Of a stretch of 36,026 nucleotides of DNA, positions 15,772-24,087 are shown in pieces. The notes under the pieces are model-generated. The model did no database searches. It had not been told where the DNA came from and was given only the letters and a program-made list of their open reading frames with translations. Position 1 is the stretch's first letter. Every line of letters starts with the position of its first letter. This DNA comes from Aquibacillus koreensis (GTDB lineage Bacteria; Bacillota; Bacilli; Bacillales; Amphibacillaceae): positions 1-36,026 of the forward strand of contig NZ_JAOALK010000060.1 in NCBI RefSeq assembly GCF_025154055.1, written 5' to 3'. Both the position numbers and the translations under genes were made by a program.

Positions 15772-16695
15772 CTAAACTGTATCTTCTTTTTCTACTGCAG
15801 GTAATACGGTCTTCCGCTCTGATGCGATCCATGCTAGGCCTAAAATAATGACAATCCCACCAATAATTTGTGCGATTGCAATTGATTCATTAAAGAATAA
15901 TACACCTGCCGCCGCTGCGGATGCAGGAACAAAATAGCGATAGAAATTCGCTTTGGCTGCACCAACATGTTTCATCGATAGATTCCAAATCACAAATGCA
16001 GCAATCGTACACAAAAACACATTATAGGCAACAGCACCCCAAGTGATTGCCGATACCCCATCCCACTCGATCCTTGTCCAACCTGATAGAGTGAAAGGTA
16101 ATAGGAACATTGTACCGAATAATATATACCATGTTGTGACGCGCATCGGTGAGTACTTGTTCATCAGCGGCATACATGCAAGGTTAAATAAAGCACCGAT
16201 TAAACTAATCGATAATGCAAGCAGATTTCCAAGCATGTATTCCGAACCAAGGTCAAACCCATCTTGTCCACCAAGAATAATCAACGTTACACCAACAAGT
16301 GCAACGAAACCGCCAGTCATCACTCGCGCTGTCATTTTTTCTTTCGTAAATAATGGGGCAAATAGTGCTGCAAAAATAGGCCAAGGTGCTACATTTAATA
16401 AGGAGGCATTTGCTAGTGTGGTAAATTTTATCGAGTACATAACGAGCAATTCTAAGACGGTGACACCAAACAGTCCTATTATTGCAAGACTCCACATATC
16501 TTTTCGAGCAACGCTAACACTACCTTCAGAGATTTTTAAAATAATAAATAAGAGCGGTAAAGCTAATCCAAAACGAAGCAGGACAAATACTTCTGCAGGA
16601 AAGACTTCCATTGCCCAACGGGATACACCAAAGTTCACACCCCATATGATGGCAACAGCGACTAGTCCAATATAGTAAATAACATTTGATTTCAA
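15772..16695 (-). CDS. EamA/DMT-family transporter
   Basis: I choose the TTG at 16695, preceded by GGAAGGT seven bases upstream. It gives 307 residues, the normal length for the family; the frame extends 36 codons further, but that part is polar and has no ribosome site. The protein has ten predicted helices in two EamA repeats, with WGVNFGVSRW after the first helix and NVAPWPIFAALFAP in the first repeat. Such proteins export amino acids or other metabolites; the substrate is not readable. It is divergent from the diguanylate cyclase gene. Confidence 0.87.
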   Translation of the reverse strand: MKSNVIYYIGLVAVAIIWGVNFGVSRWAMEVFPAEVFVLLRFGLALPLLFIILKISEGSVSVARKDMWSLAIIGLFGVTVLELLVMYSIKFTTLANASLLNVAPWPIFAALFAPLFTKEKMTARVMTGGFVALVGVTLIILGGQDGFDLGSEYMLGNLLALSISLIGALFNLACMPLMNKYSPMRVTTWYILFGTMFLLPFTLSGWTRIEWDGVSAITWGAVAYNVFLCTIAAFVIWNLSMKHVGAAKANFYRYFVPASAAAAGVLFFNESIAIAQIIGGIVIILGLAWIASERKTVLPAVEKEDTV

Positions 16696-16857
16696 TAGCT
16701 TAACCTTCCAATCGTCAGTATAGTCTTTGCTATTATCGCACGTTTGGTAAACTCTTTCTATATTAAATTCGAGGTGAGCAATTTTAGACAATAACGGACA
16801 CAATTGTCAGATTAAATAGTATAATTGATATAAAAGTAAATAAAGAGGTAATTCACA

Positions 16858-18072
16858 ATGAAATTTCTACATGTTCCGACTAGTTTAAAAGGTAAAAAAC
16901 AATATATGTTCGAACGGCTCATGTTCCAAGAAAATGTACAAAGATGTAAATTATTTGCCAAAATTGTCATCTTATTTGAGTTAATTCTTATTTCTTTTTC
17001 CATAGGTTCGAAATTTTTAGAAAATGGTGTTGTGACCCTAGATGTGTATTTAGTTATGTATTTATTATTACTTTTGTTCAGTATTGTATTACTGCTGGTA
17101 ATAAACCGATATGAAAATGGAGAAATAGATAATTGTCAACGTTATAAGCGATATAATTTTCTCATTAATTTGTTTGTGATCTTGTTTTTAGCATGGGGAG
17201 CAGGGGTTACTTTGATTGATCAGTTGAGCTATGGTCATTTAATGGTATTTTTGGTTAACGTCATGTGTGTTTCCATCCTATTTCGGGCTTCACATCAAAC
17301 AATCATTCAATTGTACACCATACCAATCTTACTGTTTACGGTTGGTCTACCCTTTTTCCAATCTTCAAAAGAAGTGTTGATCGGTCATTACACTAACTTT
17401 TTTGTATTCTTATTCTTCTGTTGGTTAGCTTCACGCATGCTGTATCGCAGCTTCTATATTAATTTTTATAATGAAATGATGTTAAAAGATATTAATGAGC
17501 GACTAGCGCAAAAAGTAGAAGAGAATGAGAACATGAATCAAGCATTAGAAAGAGCTAATCAAAGTTTGAAACAACTAGCAGTGCTAGATGAGCTAACAAA
17601 GGTTCCGAACCGTCGTGGATTTCAAGAGTATATGGAAATGGAACTAGCAACTGTCGATACATCTCGTCAGTTGTCCATCATGATGGTTGATATTGATGCA
17701 TTTAAATTGTTTAACGATCATTATGGTCATTTTGAAGGAGATAAGGTAATCCAAGAGGTGGCACACAACATGCAACAGGTCATTTCACACCATCAAGGAT
17801 TTCTTACTCGTTTTGGGGGAGAAGAATTTGTTGTAGCTGTCTTTGATTTAGAAGTTAATCAAGTAAGAGAACTTGCCGAGGAAATCCGACGATCTATTGA
17901 AGGGTTACAGATTGTGGCAGAACCATCCCCAGTGTCTGATTATGTTACGTTAAGTCTAGGTGTAGCTAATGCTCAAGTGCGTAATGAGTCCGATTTAAAT
18001 GAACTAATGAATAAAGCGGATGCTGTATTGTACAATGCAAAAAATAAAGGACGAAACCAAGTAGCTTGTTAG
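16858..18072 (+). CDS. Membrane diguanylate cyclase (GGDEF)
   Basis: The 404-residue protein has about six hydrophobic segments between residues 33 and 192, a coiled-coil linker (about 205-240), and a C-terminal GGDEF domain. The active-site signature is GGEEF (320-324) and substrate-binding residues in VDIDAFKLFNDHYGH are intact, so it should make c-di-GMP. The RxxD inhibitory site is missing (HHQG at 311-314), so product inhibition by that route is unlikely. The N-terminal membrane part does not match a sensor domain I can name. A TATAAT at 16820-16825 is a likely -10. The YbjQ-type gene follows 48 bases downstream. Confidence 0.9.
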   Translation: MKFLHVPTSLKGKKQYMFERLMFQENVQRCKLFAKIVILFELILISFSIGSKFLENGVVTLDVYLVMYLLLLLFSIVLLLVINRYENGEIDNCQRYKRYNFLINLFVILFLAWGAGVTLIDQLSYGHLMVFLVNVMCVSILFRASHQTIIQLYTIPILLFTVGLPFFQSSKEVLIGHYTNFFVFLFFCWLASRMLYRSFYINFYNEMMLKDINERLAQKVEENENMNQALERANQSLKQLAVLDELTKVPNRRGFQEYMEMELATVDTSRQLSIMMVDIDAFKLFNDHYGHFEGDKVIQEVAHNMQQVISHHQGFLTRFGGEEFVVAVFDLEVNQVRELAEEIRRSIEGLQIVAEPSPVSDYVTLSLGVANAQVRNESDLNELMNKADAVLYNAKNKGRNQVAC

Positions 18073-18120
18073 ATCGTAAAAGTAATAGATGATTTAACTA
18101 AAATGAAAAGAGGGAAAACC

Positions 18121-18441
18121 ATGATTATTTTAACAGGTGAAAATGTACCAGGATACAAAGTGAAAGAAATTAAGGGACCGGTATTTGGTTTGACAGTGCG
18201 AGCACGTGGATTGGGTAAAGATATCACTGCATCGTTAAAAGGTCTCGTTGGAGGCGAAGTCCGCCAGTATGCAGAAATGTTAGAAGATGCTAGGCAAGAA
18301 GCATTAGATCGTATGGTGAAAAATGCACAACAGATGGAAGCGGATGCTGTCATCATGTTCCGTTTTGATTCTGGTAGTATAAGTTCGAATATGAGCGAAA
18401 TCCTGGCTTATGGTACAGCGGTGACATTGGAGAAGCAATAA
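18121..18441 (+). CDS. YbjQ family (UPF0145) protein
   Basis: The ATG at 18121 follows AGAGGG by six bases and replaces an upstream in-frame ATG. The 106-residue sequence follows the YbjQ pattern: an N-terminal strand, PVFGLTVRARGLGKDI, GGEVRQYAEMLEDAR and EADAVIMFRFDS. Family members form pentamers and are annotated as possible heavy-metal binders; the real role is unknown. It is followed after two bases by a small membrane protein gene, with which it is probably co-translated. Confidence 0.87.
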   Translation: MIILTGENVPGYKVKEIKGPVFGLTVRARGLGKDITASLKGLVGGEVRQYAEMLEDARQEALDRMVKNAQQMEADAVIMFRFDSGSISSNMSEILAYGTAVTLEKQ

Positions 18442-18443
18442 CA

Positions 18444-18677
18444 ATGTGGAAGTTTGTTATTGGTTATTTTATTTTTCAGATTGTATTGCTTATCGTTATT
18501 TTAGTTATTACAAATAAAACGGATAAAAAAAGTAAAAAACGTCATATTCGCGCTAACGAAATTCCGCCTGGCTTTGAAAAAACCTCAGAGTCCTTTATTG
18601 ATTCGTACTCTAATAAAGTAATCTATGTTTATTATAACAAGGATAACGGTGAACGTGTTTATGTAGAACAGGACTAA
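18444..18677 (+). CDS. Small single-pass membrane protein of unknown function
   Basis: The 77-residue protein has one N-terminal transmembrane helix (about residues 3-23), a lysine-rich stretch that should stay in the cytoplasm, and a soluble C-terminal part ending NKDNGERVYVEQD. I do not recognise the family. GGAGA lies about 12 bases before the ATG, inside the end of the YbjQ gene, so translation is probably coupled to it. A terminator follows. Confidence 0.7.
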   Translation: MWKFVIGYFIFQIVLLIVILVITNKTDKKSKKRHIRANEIPPGFEKTSESFIDSYSNKVIYVYYNKDNGERVYVEQD

Positions 18678-18687
18678 GGGTCCTTCG

Positions 18688-18724
18688 AAGCAGTTCCATT
18701 TATATAATGTAACTGCTTTTATTA
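18688..18724 (+). terminator. Terminator after the ybjQ pair
   Basis: AAGCAGTT (18688-18695) and AACTGCTT (18711-18718) are perfect arms followed by TTATTA. Confidence 0.65.
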
Positions 18725-18835
18725 TGACATTTTTACCTCTCTTAGCAGTGGAATTGGATATTTATGTTAGAATAATAATATAAAAATGGATTTATGTAAC
18801 TATTACTAACTTGCGCAGGGGAGAGGGGGAATAGA

Positions 18836-19135
18836 ATGGATTTACTACTTAAGTTTATGGCTGGATTAGCAGGTTTTATCGGGTTTATTATTGCACTATT
18901 TTTTGGATTTCTTTCAGGCTCATTCTTGTGGTTTCTATTTATCTTATTTATCACTGCCATTATAACTGTTATCTTATATGCGCTTGGAATACTGTTGGAC
19001 AATCAAGAAAAAATCTTACTTGCGATATGGAGACAAGAAAATAATAAGGTTCAAGTAGAACCAAAAACATGTGCAAGATGTAGCCATGAATATGATGGTG
19101 AAATGGTTTCTTGCCCGAATTGTGGATTTAAGTAA
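18836..19135 (+). CDS. Two-helix membrane protein with C-terminal zinc ribbon
   Basis: The 99-residue protein has two hydrophobic stretches (about residues 5-29 and 30-55), a basic segment, and a C-terminal CARC...CPNC zinc-ribbon motif (11 residues between the knuckles). A strong purine-rich site (GGGGAGAGGGGG) precedes the ATG. No family name can be given. It resembles the small zinc-ribbon membrane proteins near the right end of the window only in layout, with the ribbon at the opposite end. Confidence 0.72.
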   Translation: MDLLLKFMAGLAGFIGFIIALFFGFLSGSFLWFLFILFITAIITVILYALGILLDNQEKILLAIWRQENNKVQVEPKTCARCSHEYDGEMVSCPNCGFK

Positions 19136-19162
19136 CAACTTACATATACTATAAGTACTAAA

Positions 19163-19185
19163 GAGGCTCAGTCATAGTGAGCCTC
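19163..19185. terminator. Hairpin between convergent genes
   Basis: GAGGCTCA (19163-19170) and TGAGCCTC (19178-19185) are perfect arms with only moderate T-runs on either side. It probably terminates both the zinc-ribbon gene and the DUF2500 gene. Confidence 0.65.
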
Positions 19186-19203
19186 TCATCTTTTATATTC
19201 CTA

Positions 19204-19590
19204 TTAACTTCTTTCAAATCCTAAGTACCGTGTACCTTGGAATTCAAGTATTCCTATGTCACCCTCCGCAAGTTGCCCATATTCATTTCCGTTCATCCTA
19301 AACTCAGTTCTGTCGCCACTTTCAAATTCAAAGGTAGCATAGTATTCTGTCCGAGAACTATGATGCATATTGTTATTATGAGCATGAGAACGCTTGCTAA
19401 AGTGCGTGCGCTTCGTTTTTACTACAGCTGGTACAGATAATCGTGGAGATTTATTATTTTTGTTCCACTCTCCAAGTCCTTTAAAAATAGTAAAAATAAT
19501 AGTGCCAAAAACTATCACAAATACGATCCCAATAAAGATAGGTGCAATCTGAAATAGTAGGTTTCCACCTGGAGCAAACGGATCACCCAT
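19204..19590 (-). CDS. DUF2500-type membrane protein
   Basis: The 128-residue protein has a single N-terminal transmembrane helix (about residues 12-36) and a C-terminal beta-rich domain: PAVVKTKRTHF, a His/Asn-rich loop, YYATFEFESGDRTEFRM and EGDIGILEFQGTRYLGFE. This pattern matches DUF2500, whose function is unknown. The His/Asn loop (SHAHNNNMHH) could bind metal, but that is a guess. The gene stands alone. Confidence 0.78.
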   Translation of the reverse strand: MGDPFAPGGNLLFQIAPIFIGIVFVIVFGTIIFTIFKGLGEWNKNNKSPRLSVPAVVKTKRTHFSKRSHAHNNNMHHSSRTEYYATFEFESGDRTEFRMNGNEYGQLAEGDIGILEFQGTRYLGFERS

Positions 19591-19675
19591 TCTTCTATTC
19601 CCCCTCTGGTCAATAAGCTTTTTTTCCTATTATATACTACGTATTATTTGGCGAATAGTTTCAGTTTAAAAACCA

Positions 19676-19739
19676 TGAAAATAAGGTCGCACCTTTTCAC
19701 ATGTCAGTACAGAACTGACCGGACTGGTGAGACCTTATT
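19676..19739 (-). terminator. Long terminator of the PTS EIIA gene
   Basis: AATAAGGTC (19680-19688) pairs with GACCTTATT (19731-19739). An adjacent CACC/GGTG and an inner GTCAGT/ACTGAC extend it to a hairpin of about 60 bases. T-rich sequence follows on the minus strand. Confidence 0.8.
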
Positions 19740-19753
19740 AACGTTTACTTCAA

Positions 19754-20242
19754 TTATTTCGATGCAACCGTAACTACATTTTCTTGCCCAACACTTACTT
19801 GCCCAGTTTGTTTTTCTTGTACTTCAAAGTCATCACTGTTTGTAAAAATAACTGGAGTAATTGTTTTTACATCAAGTTCTTTCATTTTGTCTAAATCAAA
19901 GTCTGCTAATTCCGTACCTTTTGTAATTTTTTGACCTTTAGATACTTTGATATCAAAGCCTTCCCCATTTAAAGCTACTGTCTCTAAACCCATATGGATC
20001 AATACTTCTAAGCCTTCTTTCGACTTTAAAGAGATCGCATGCTTTGTTTGGAAAATATCAAATACTTCTCCATCAATAGGGGAAACTACTTTACGATCGG
20101 TAGGTTTAATTGCAAAGCCGTCACCCATCATTTTTTGTGAAAAAACTTGATCTGGTACATCTTCAAGTTCAACCAATTCACCCGTAAGTGGTGATGTTAT
20201 TTCAATTATTTTATCTTTTTTCTTAAATAATGATTTTATCAT
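19754..20242 (-). CDS. PTS glucose-type EIIA component
   Basis: The 162-residue protein is a complete EIIA-Glc domain (Crr-like) with no fused EIIB or EIIC. The phosphorylated histidine is His83 in VLIHMGLETVAL, and the helper histidine is His68 in KHAISL. It would accept phosphate from HPr and pass it to a separate EIIBC or act as a regulator. No permease gene is near, so its partner is elsewhere. The site AAAGGAGG and a sigma-A promoter support independent expression. It is divergent from a LacI-type regulator, which may control it. Confidence 0.9.
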   Translation of the reverse strand: MIKSLFKKKDKIIEITSPLTGELVELEDVPDQVFSQKMMGDGFAIKPTDRKVVSPIDGEVFDIFQTKHAISLKSKEGLEVLIHMGLETVALNGEGFDIKVSKGQKITKGTELADFDLDKMKELDVKTITPVIFTNSDDFEVQEKQTGQVSVGQENVVTVASK

Positions 20243-20347
20243 ACATTTTCCTCCTTTATACTGTAACGTGACGGTAACTTATTACCTTTTAGTGTTCCCG
20301 TCTATCTAGCTGTAAAACAAAGAACAGCATACTGATAAAAATTACCT

Positions 20348-20376
20348 AATGTAAAAATTGAATCATATTTTGTCAA
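20348..20376 (-). promoter_or_regulatory. Promoter of the PTS EIIA gene
   Basis: On the minus strand TTGACA (20371-20376) and TACATT (20348-20353) are separated by 17 bases. Confidence 0.6.
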
Positions 20377-20414
20377 ATTTCAATAGTATTATGTCTTATC
20401 GAAGAAAAAACATT

Positions 20415-20465
20415 TATAATAGAGAGAATAAAGAAATTGATTTATCTCGTGTATGACCGGTTTTA
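20415..20465 (+). promoter_or_regulatory. Promoter region of the LacI-type gene with possible operator
   Basis: TATAAT at 20415-20420 is a perfect -10 with a weak -35. Downstream ATGACCGGTTTTA (about 20453-20465) is centred on ACCGGT, the CG-centred style of LacI-family operators, so autoregulation is possible. Confidence 0.35.
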
Positions 20466-20493
20466 ATTGATAATTGGAAAGAGGGAGAATTCC

Positions 20494-21477
20494 ATGGCTA
20501 CGATTCAGGAAGTTGCTAAAAAAGCAGGGGTGTCTGTTGCAACTGTTTCAAGGGTGCTAAATAAACATACTGTTGTTAATGCGAAGACTCGGGCCAAAGT
20601 TGAAAAGGTGATAAAGGAACTAAATTATGAGCCAAGTATGCTTGGTCGTAATTTAAGAAATTCCGAGAGTAAGTTATTATTAGTTGTGATTCCGAGTATC
20701 GCAAATCCGTTTTATACGGAGATTGTGGATGGTATTCAGGAAACCGCAATCAGTAACGGCTACCATATCCTACTTTGTGAGACAAATTCTAATCCCGAAA
20801 GAGAAGCTACCTATTTTGGTATGATTAAAAATAGAATGGCAGACGGGGTTATATGTATGGATCCTGCTGTTAATAAGCAAAAATTATTTGAACTTGCGGA
20901 AAAATATCCAATTGTTCAGTGCAGTGATTATGATAAGGGCAGTAATATTCCGTATGTTACGATAGACAGTGAGCTGGCAGCCTATCATGCTGTTAGACAT
21001 CTAATTAAAATTGGACATAAAAGAATAGCGATGATTAATACAGATGAGCGGATACTATATGCTCGAGAACGACGAGCGGGATATGAACGTGCACTAAAAG
21101 AGTTCGGCATTCCTTTGGATGAAGAACTGATCTTCCATACGATGGATATTGATTTTAATGACGGACAACAGGCGATGCGAAGTTTGTTAGAGGTAAAAGA
21201 TGTACCTACTGCTGCTTTCGCTGTATCTGATGTACTTGCAATTGGTGCGTTAAAGGAAATAAATAATAACGGTTTAAAAGTACCGAACGACATTGCATTA
21301 ATTGGTTTTGATAAACTTAGTTTTTCTAACATGACCTATCCTGCTTTAACGACAGTTGCGCAACCAATGTTTAAAATGGGGAGCTTAGCCGCTGCTATGC
21401 TCATTCAAAAAATCCAAGGTAAAAAAGTAGAAAATATCGTTTTAGAGCATGAATTAGTTCTCCGAGAATCTACATAA
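20494..21477 (+). CDS. LacI-family transcriptional regulator
   Basis: The ATG at 20494 follows AGAGGGAG; a 27-base upstream extension is not needed. The 327-residue protein begins with the LacI helix-turn-helix and hinge (ATIQEVAKKAGVSVATVSRVLNKH, then NYEPSMLGRNLR), followed by the periplasmic-binding-like sugar domain (about 60-327). Sugar or nucleoside effectors are usual; none can be named. It is divergent from the EIIA gene, 250 bases away. Similarity to CcpA is only at family level. Confidence 0.9.
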   Translation: MATIQEVAKKAGVSVATVSRVLNKHTVVNAKTRAKVEKVIKELNYEPSMLGRNLRNSESKLLLVVIPSIANPFYTEIVDGIQETAISNGYHILLCETNSNPEREATYFGMIKNRMADGVICMDPAVNKQKLFELAEKYPIVQCSDYDKGSNIPYVTIDSELAAYHAVRHLIKIGHKRIAMINTDERILYARERRAGYERALKEFGIPLDEELIFHTMDIDFNDGQQAMRSLLEVKDVPTAAFAVSDVLAIGALKEINNNGLKVPNDIALIGFDKLSFSNMTYPALTTVAQPMFKMGSLAAAMLIQKIQGKKVENIVLEHELVLREST

Positions 21478-21490
21478 TAATATTTAAGAA

Positions 21491-21520
21491 AAACCGACTT
21501 AGCTTCATGCTGTCGGGTTT
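21491..21520 (+). terminator. First terminator after the LacI-type gene
   Basis: AAACCGAC (21491-21498) pairs with GTCGGGTTT (21512-21520); the T-run is short. Confidence 0.55.
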
Positions 21521-21548
21521 GGGTTTGGAGAATTTGGCGGAAAAACAA

Positions 21549-21582
21549 AGAGGCCTCTTCGGTTAAGAAGAGGCCTCTATTT
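21549..21582. terminator. Second, strong hairpin after the LacI-type gene
   Basis: AGAGGCCTCTTC (21549-21560) and GAAGAGGCCTCT (21567-21578) are perfect 12-bp arms around a six-base loop, followed by ATTTAT. Confidence 0.7.
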
Positions 21583-21775
21583 ATATCTTAGGGGGATATT
21601 CTCAATATGGACGAGAATGATAGATTTTAAACATGAGAATAGAAACTTATTAATATATTTTGTAGGTAGTCTTCATTTCATTCGAGAACCACATATCAGA
21701 TCGATCTTAGAAGATGGTTATGAGACCGAACATGTACACTAAAGCGGAGTTGTGTTGAGATCGCTAATGGGGGTA

Positions 21776-21969
21776 GATACTGAAATAGGTGTGGGGTCAC
21801 TGGATTAATCGGAGAAGATACATAATGACATGTCGGGTTAACATGAGAAGTGGTAGATACTGAATAACGCATCGGGTTCACTGAATTAAACGGAGAAGAT
21901 ACTGAAATCGGTGTCGGGTTCACTGAATTAACCAGAAAAGTCACTGAATTCCGTGTCGAAATCACTGAA
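21776..21969. repeat. Degenerate ~42-bp tandem repeats, five units
   Basis: Units starting GATACTGAA or a variant begin at 21776, 21817, 21856, 21898 and 21940 (spacing 39-42). The best-kept core reads GAAATCGGTGTCGGGTTC then ACTGAATTAA. A 94-codon minus-strand frame crosses them but has no family features or ribosome site, so I do not call it. The rest of 21580-21775 shows nothing. Confidence 0.75.
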
Positions 21970-21978
21970 TAGAAAAGC

Positions 21979-22021
21979 AAAAATCTGTGTTCTTTGTCAC
22001 ATTCAAAGGCACAGATTTTTT
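21979..22021. terminator. Terminator-like hairpin just upstream of ctaB
   Basis: AAAAATCTGTG (21979-21989) and CACAGATTTTT (22010-22020) pair, with an inner CTTTG/CAAAG. T-runs follow on both strands. It could stop read-through into ctaB or act as an attenuator if a promoter lies upstream. Confidence 0.6.
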
Positions 22022-22075
22022 GTTACAATAAATTAGTCTAATAAACTCCCGAGATCGGGGTTTGAGGTGAATCTA

Positions 22076-22990
22076 TTGAAACAAACAGCTATGATCGATC
22101 AAACTGCTTCGCGAGCTGTATCACAAACAAGTGTTATTGCAGATATAAAATCCCTGTTTAAGGGTCTAGTATTAATTTCAAATGTTCTTCCAGTCTTAAT
22201 TGGATTTTGGTTAGCATTATATTTTTCTGGTGGATCTTTTGGTGATCACTGGCTGACTTTTGTTTTGACGATCATAGGAAGTATCACGCTCATTGGCGGG
22301 GCATTGGTCCTCAATAATTGGTATGATGTCGATATTGACACAGTCATGAAACGAACACAACATCGTCCCACTGTTACGGGTACGATTTCTTTACGGTCAG
22401 TGCTTATTTTAGGAATTGGATTAAGTGTTATCGGGTTTAATTTAATGTTGTTTACGAATGTAGAAGTAGCCGTTTATGGACTTATCGGATGGTTTACCTA
22501 TGTTGTCCTATATACGATGTGGTCGAAACGGAAATATACATGGAACACGCTAATAGGAAGTGTATCTGGTGCAGTTACGCCTCTTATAGGGTGGGCGGCT
22601 GTTTCTTCTACTTTTCACATTGTTCCAATCGTGTTATTTGTAGTTATGTTTTTATGGCAAATGCCTCACACGTATGCGATTGCAATGAAAAAATGTGAGG
22701 AATATGCAGCAGCTAAAGTTGCAATGCTGCCTGTTGTACGTGGATTCCAACTAACAAAACGTCAATCTGTTGTGTATATTGCATGCCTATTACCGTTACC
22801 ATTTTTCTTAGCGACTTTAGGTACTGTGTTTGTTGTAGTAGCTACAGTCTTAAACATCGTATGGCTAGGTATAGGAATTAGTGGTTTCTTTGTGAAAAAC
22901 GAACTGCGGTGGGCGCATGTGATGTTTTTAAGTTCTTTACACTACTTGATGGTGTTTTTCTTTTTAATTATGTTCGTAACCATGTTTTAG
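22076..22990 (+). CDS. ctaB: Heme O synthase (protoheme IX farnesyltransferase), CtaB/CtaO type
   Basis: I start at TTG 22076, six bases after GAGGTG; a GTG at 22067 lies inside that site. The 304-residue UbiA-superfamily protein has about eight helices and the first Asp-rich motif NNWYDVDIDTVMKRTQHRPTV, diagnostic for heme O synthase. The second-loop region reads PHTYAIAMKKCEEY. It transfers farnesyl to heme b for heme-copper oxidases. It is not beside ctaA or oxidase subunit genes, so it may be the second copy, as B. subtilis ctaO is. Confidence 0.88.
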   Translation: MKQTAMIDQTASRAVSQTSVIADIKSLFKGLVLISNVLPVLIGFWLALYFSGGSFGDHWLTFVLTIIGSITLIGGALVLNNWYDVDIDTVMKRTQHRPTVTGTISLRSVLILGIGLSVIGFNLMLFTNVEVAVYGLIGWFTYVVLYTMWSKRKYTWNTLIGSVSGAVTPLIGWAAVSSTFHIVPIVLFVVMFLWQMPHTYAIAMKKCEEYAAAKVAMLPVVRGFQLTKRQSVVYIACLLPLPFFLATLGTVFVVVATVLNIVWLGIGISGFFVKNELRWAHVMFLSSLHYLMVFFFLIMFVTMF

Positions 22991-22991
22991 A

Positions 22992-23108
22992 TTAATATTT
23001 TTCGCTATAGATATAAATATCTCTTTCCGTTTTTGCAATTAGCATCAAACTTATAATAGAAATTCCAACGATACCACCAATAAGGAAACCATAGAAAATA
23101 CCATTCAT
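22992..23108 (-). CDS. 38-residue single-pass membrane protein
   Basis: ATG at 23108 follows GGAGGAATAAGC, an ideal site, and opens 38 codons: MNGIFYGFLIGGIVGISIIS, then LMLIAKTERDIYIYSEKY, then TAA. One glycine-rich transmembrane helix (about residues 4-25) is followed by a short charged tail. The layout recalls the small DUF3789-type proteins, but the match is only in style. It converges with ctaB, the two stop codons being one base apart. Strong initiation signals and the clean helix make it a likely real gene that length filters would miss. Confidence 0.65.
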   Translation of the reverse strand: MNGIFYGFLIGGIVGISIISLMLIAKTERDIYIYSEKY

Positions 23109-23309
23109 GCTTATTCCTCCTATTCGATGTTGGATTATTCTATACTATGGTGATTTAGCTTTTTTTATTACTTGAATATGATGTTGGTGCTTCTAGTGTG
23201 CGGAAAATACGTAATATTGACAATTATTAGAACATTTGCTCGAAAGTCTATGTTAAAAAGTGCACAAGTGATATACTGAAAATAAATGATCAAAAAGGAG
23301 GCATGTGTA

Positions 23310-23933
23310 ATGGGTGAGGTATATTTTGAAAAAGAAAATAGTGCGTTACTTATTGTTAATTTGCAAAACGCATTTGTCCATCCAGAAGGTTCCTTGTCAA
23401 AAATAGGGCTTGATACAACTAGAACATCACGAGTAATCGATTCAATCAGACAGTTAAAAGAAGCGTTTCAAGTACAAAAGCGACCGATCATTTACATTCA
23501 ACATACGCAAAGTCACCAGCCGAACGGAGTGGATTTTTTATCGAAAACGTTTCCACAACTCGTAATGAAAGACTTTTGTGCAGAAAATAGCTGGGATGCT
23601 GAAATTATAAAAGAACTAAAGCCAGATGAGGATGACTATGTAGTAACGAAGTCACGCTCTAGTGCTTTTTACCAAACAGAACTAGAAAATTTATTACAAG
23701 AATTAGATATAGATACATTAGTGGTAACTGGAATTGGCACCAATATCTGTGTGGAGTCTACGGTGCGTGATGCCATCCATCGTGATTATCAAGTTTTTAT
23801 ACCAAAAGAATCAACAGTAACATACCTAGAGTCTAAAGAGAAAAGTGCATTTGACAATTTTGAATATGGTTTAGCTAATGTGGTTTCAGTAAAACAAATG
23901 CTACACGATATTTTAGTTTTAGTTTGCTTGTGA
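23310..23933 (+). CDS. Isochorismatase-like cysteine hydrolase with altered catalytic Asp
   Basis: ATG 23310 follows AAGGAGG by eight bases; the frame extends upstream but would include that site. The 207-residue protein has the isochorismatase-like fold. The expected lysine (Lys114 in VVTKSRSSAF) and nucleophile (Cys147 in GIGTNICVEST) are present. The usual Asp of the D-K-C triad is Asn17 (LLIVNLQNAF, where the family has DxQxxF with Asp first). Either it is inactive as a hydrolase, binds ligand only, or uses another acid. No partner gene suggests a substrate. Confidence 0.85.
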   Translation: MGEVYFEKENSALLIVNLQNAFVHPEGSLSKIGLDTTRTSRVIDSIRQLKEAFQVQKRPIIYIQHTQSHQPNGVDFLSKTFPQLVMKDFCAENSWDAEIIKELKPDEDDYVVTKSRSSAFYQTELENLLQELDIDTLVVTGIGTNICVESTVRDAIHRDYQVFIPKESTVTYLESKEKSAFDNFEYGLANVVSVKQMLHDILVLVCL

Positions 23934-24087
23934 AATGAATCACGACCGGAGAGTTGCTTTGTTAAGTAACTCTTTTTATTTTTGTTTGATTTCATAATCT
24001 GACGTGCTTTACAATATAAATATAAAATCGATTGATTTTATATTTTCCAATTAAAGTAGTATGCTAAAGAAAAAGGAGTGAGATAAG

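Noticed and set aside
16043-16675. 210-codon plus-strand frame antisense to the EamA gene
   Set aside because: Polar, family-less sequence opposite a clear membrane transporter; a shadow frame.
21696-21980. 94-codon minus-strand frame
   Set aside because: It is the translation of the degenerate 42-bp repeats and has no ribosome site.
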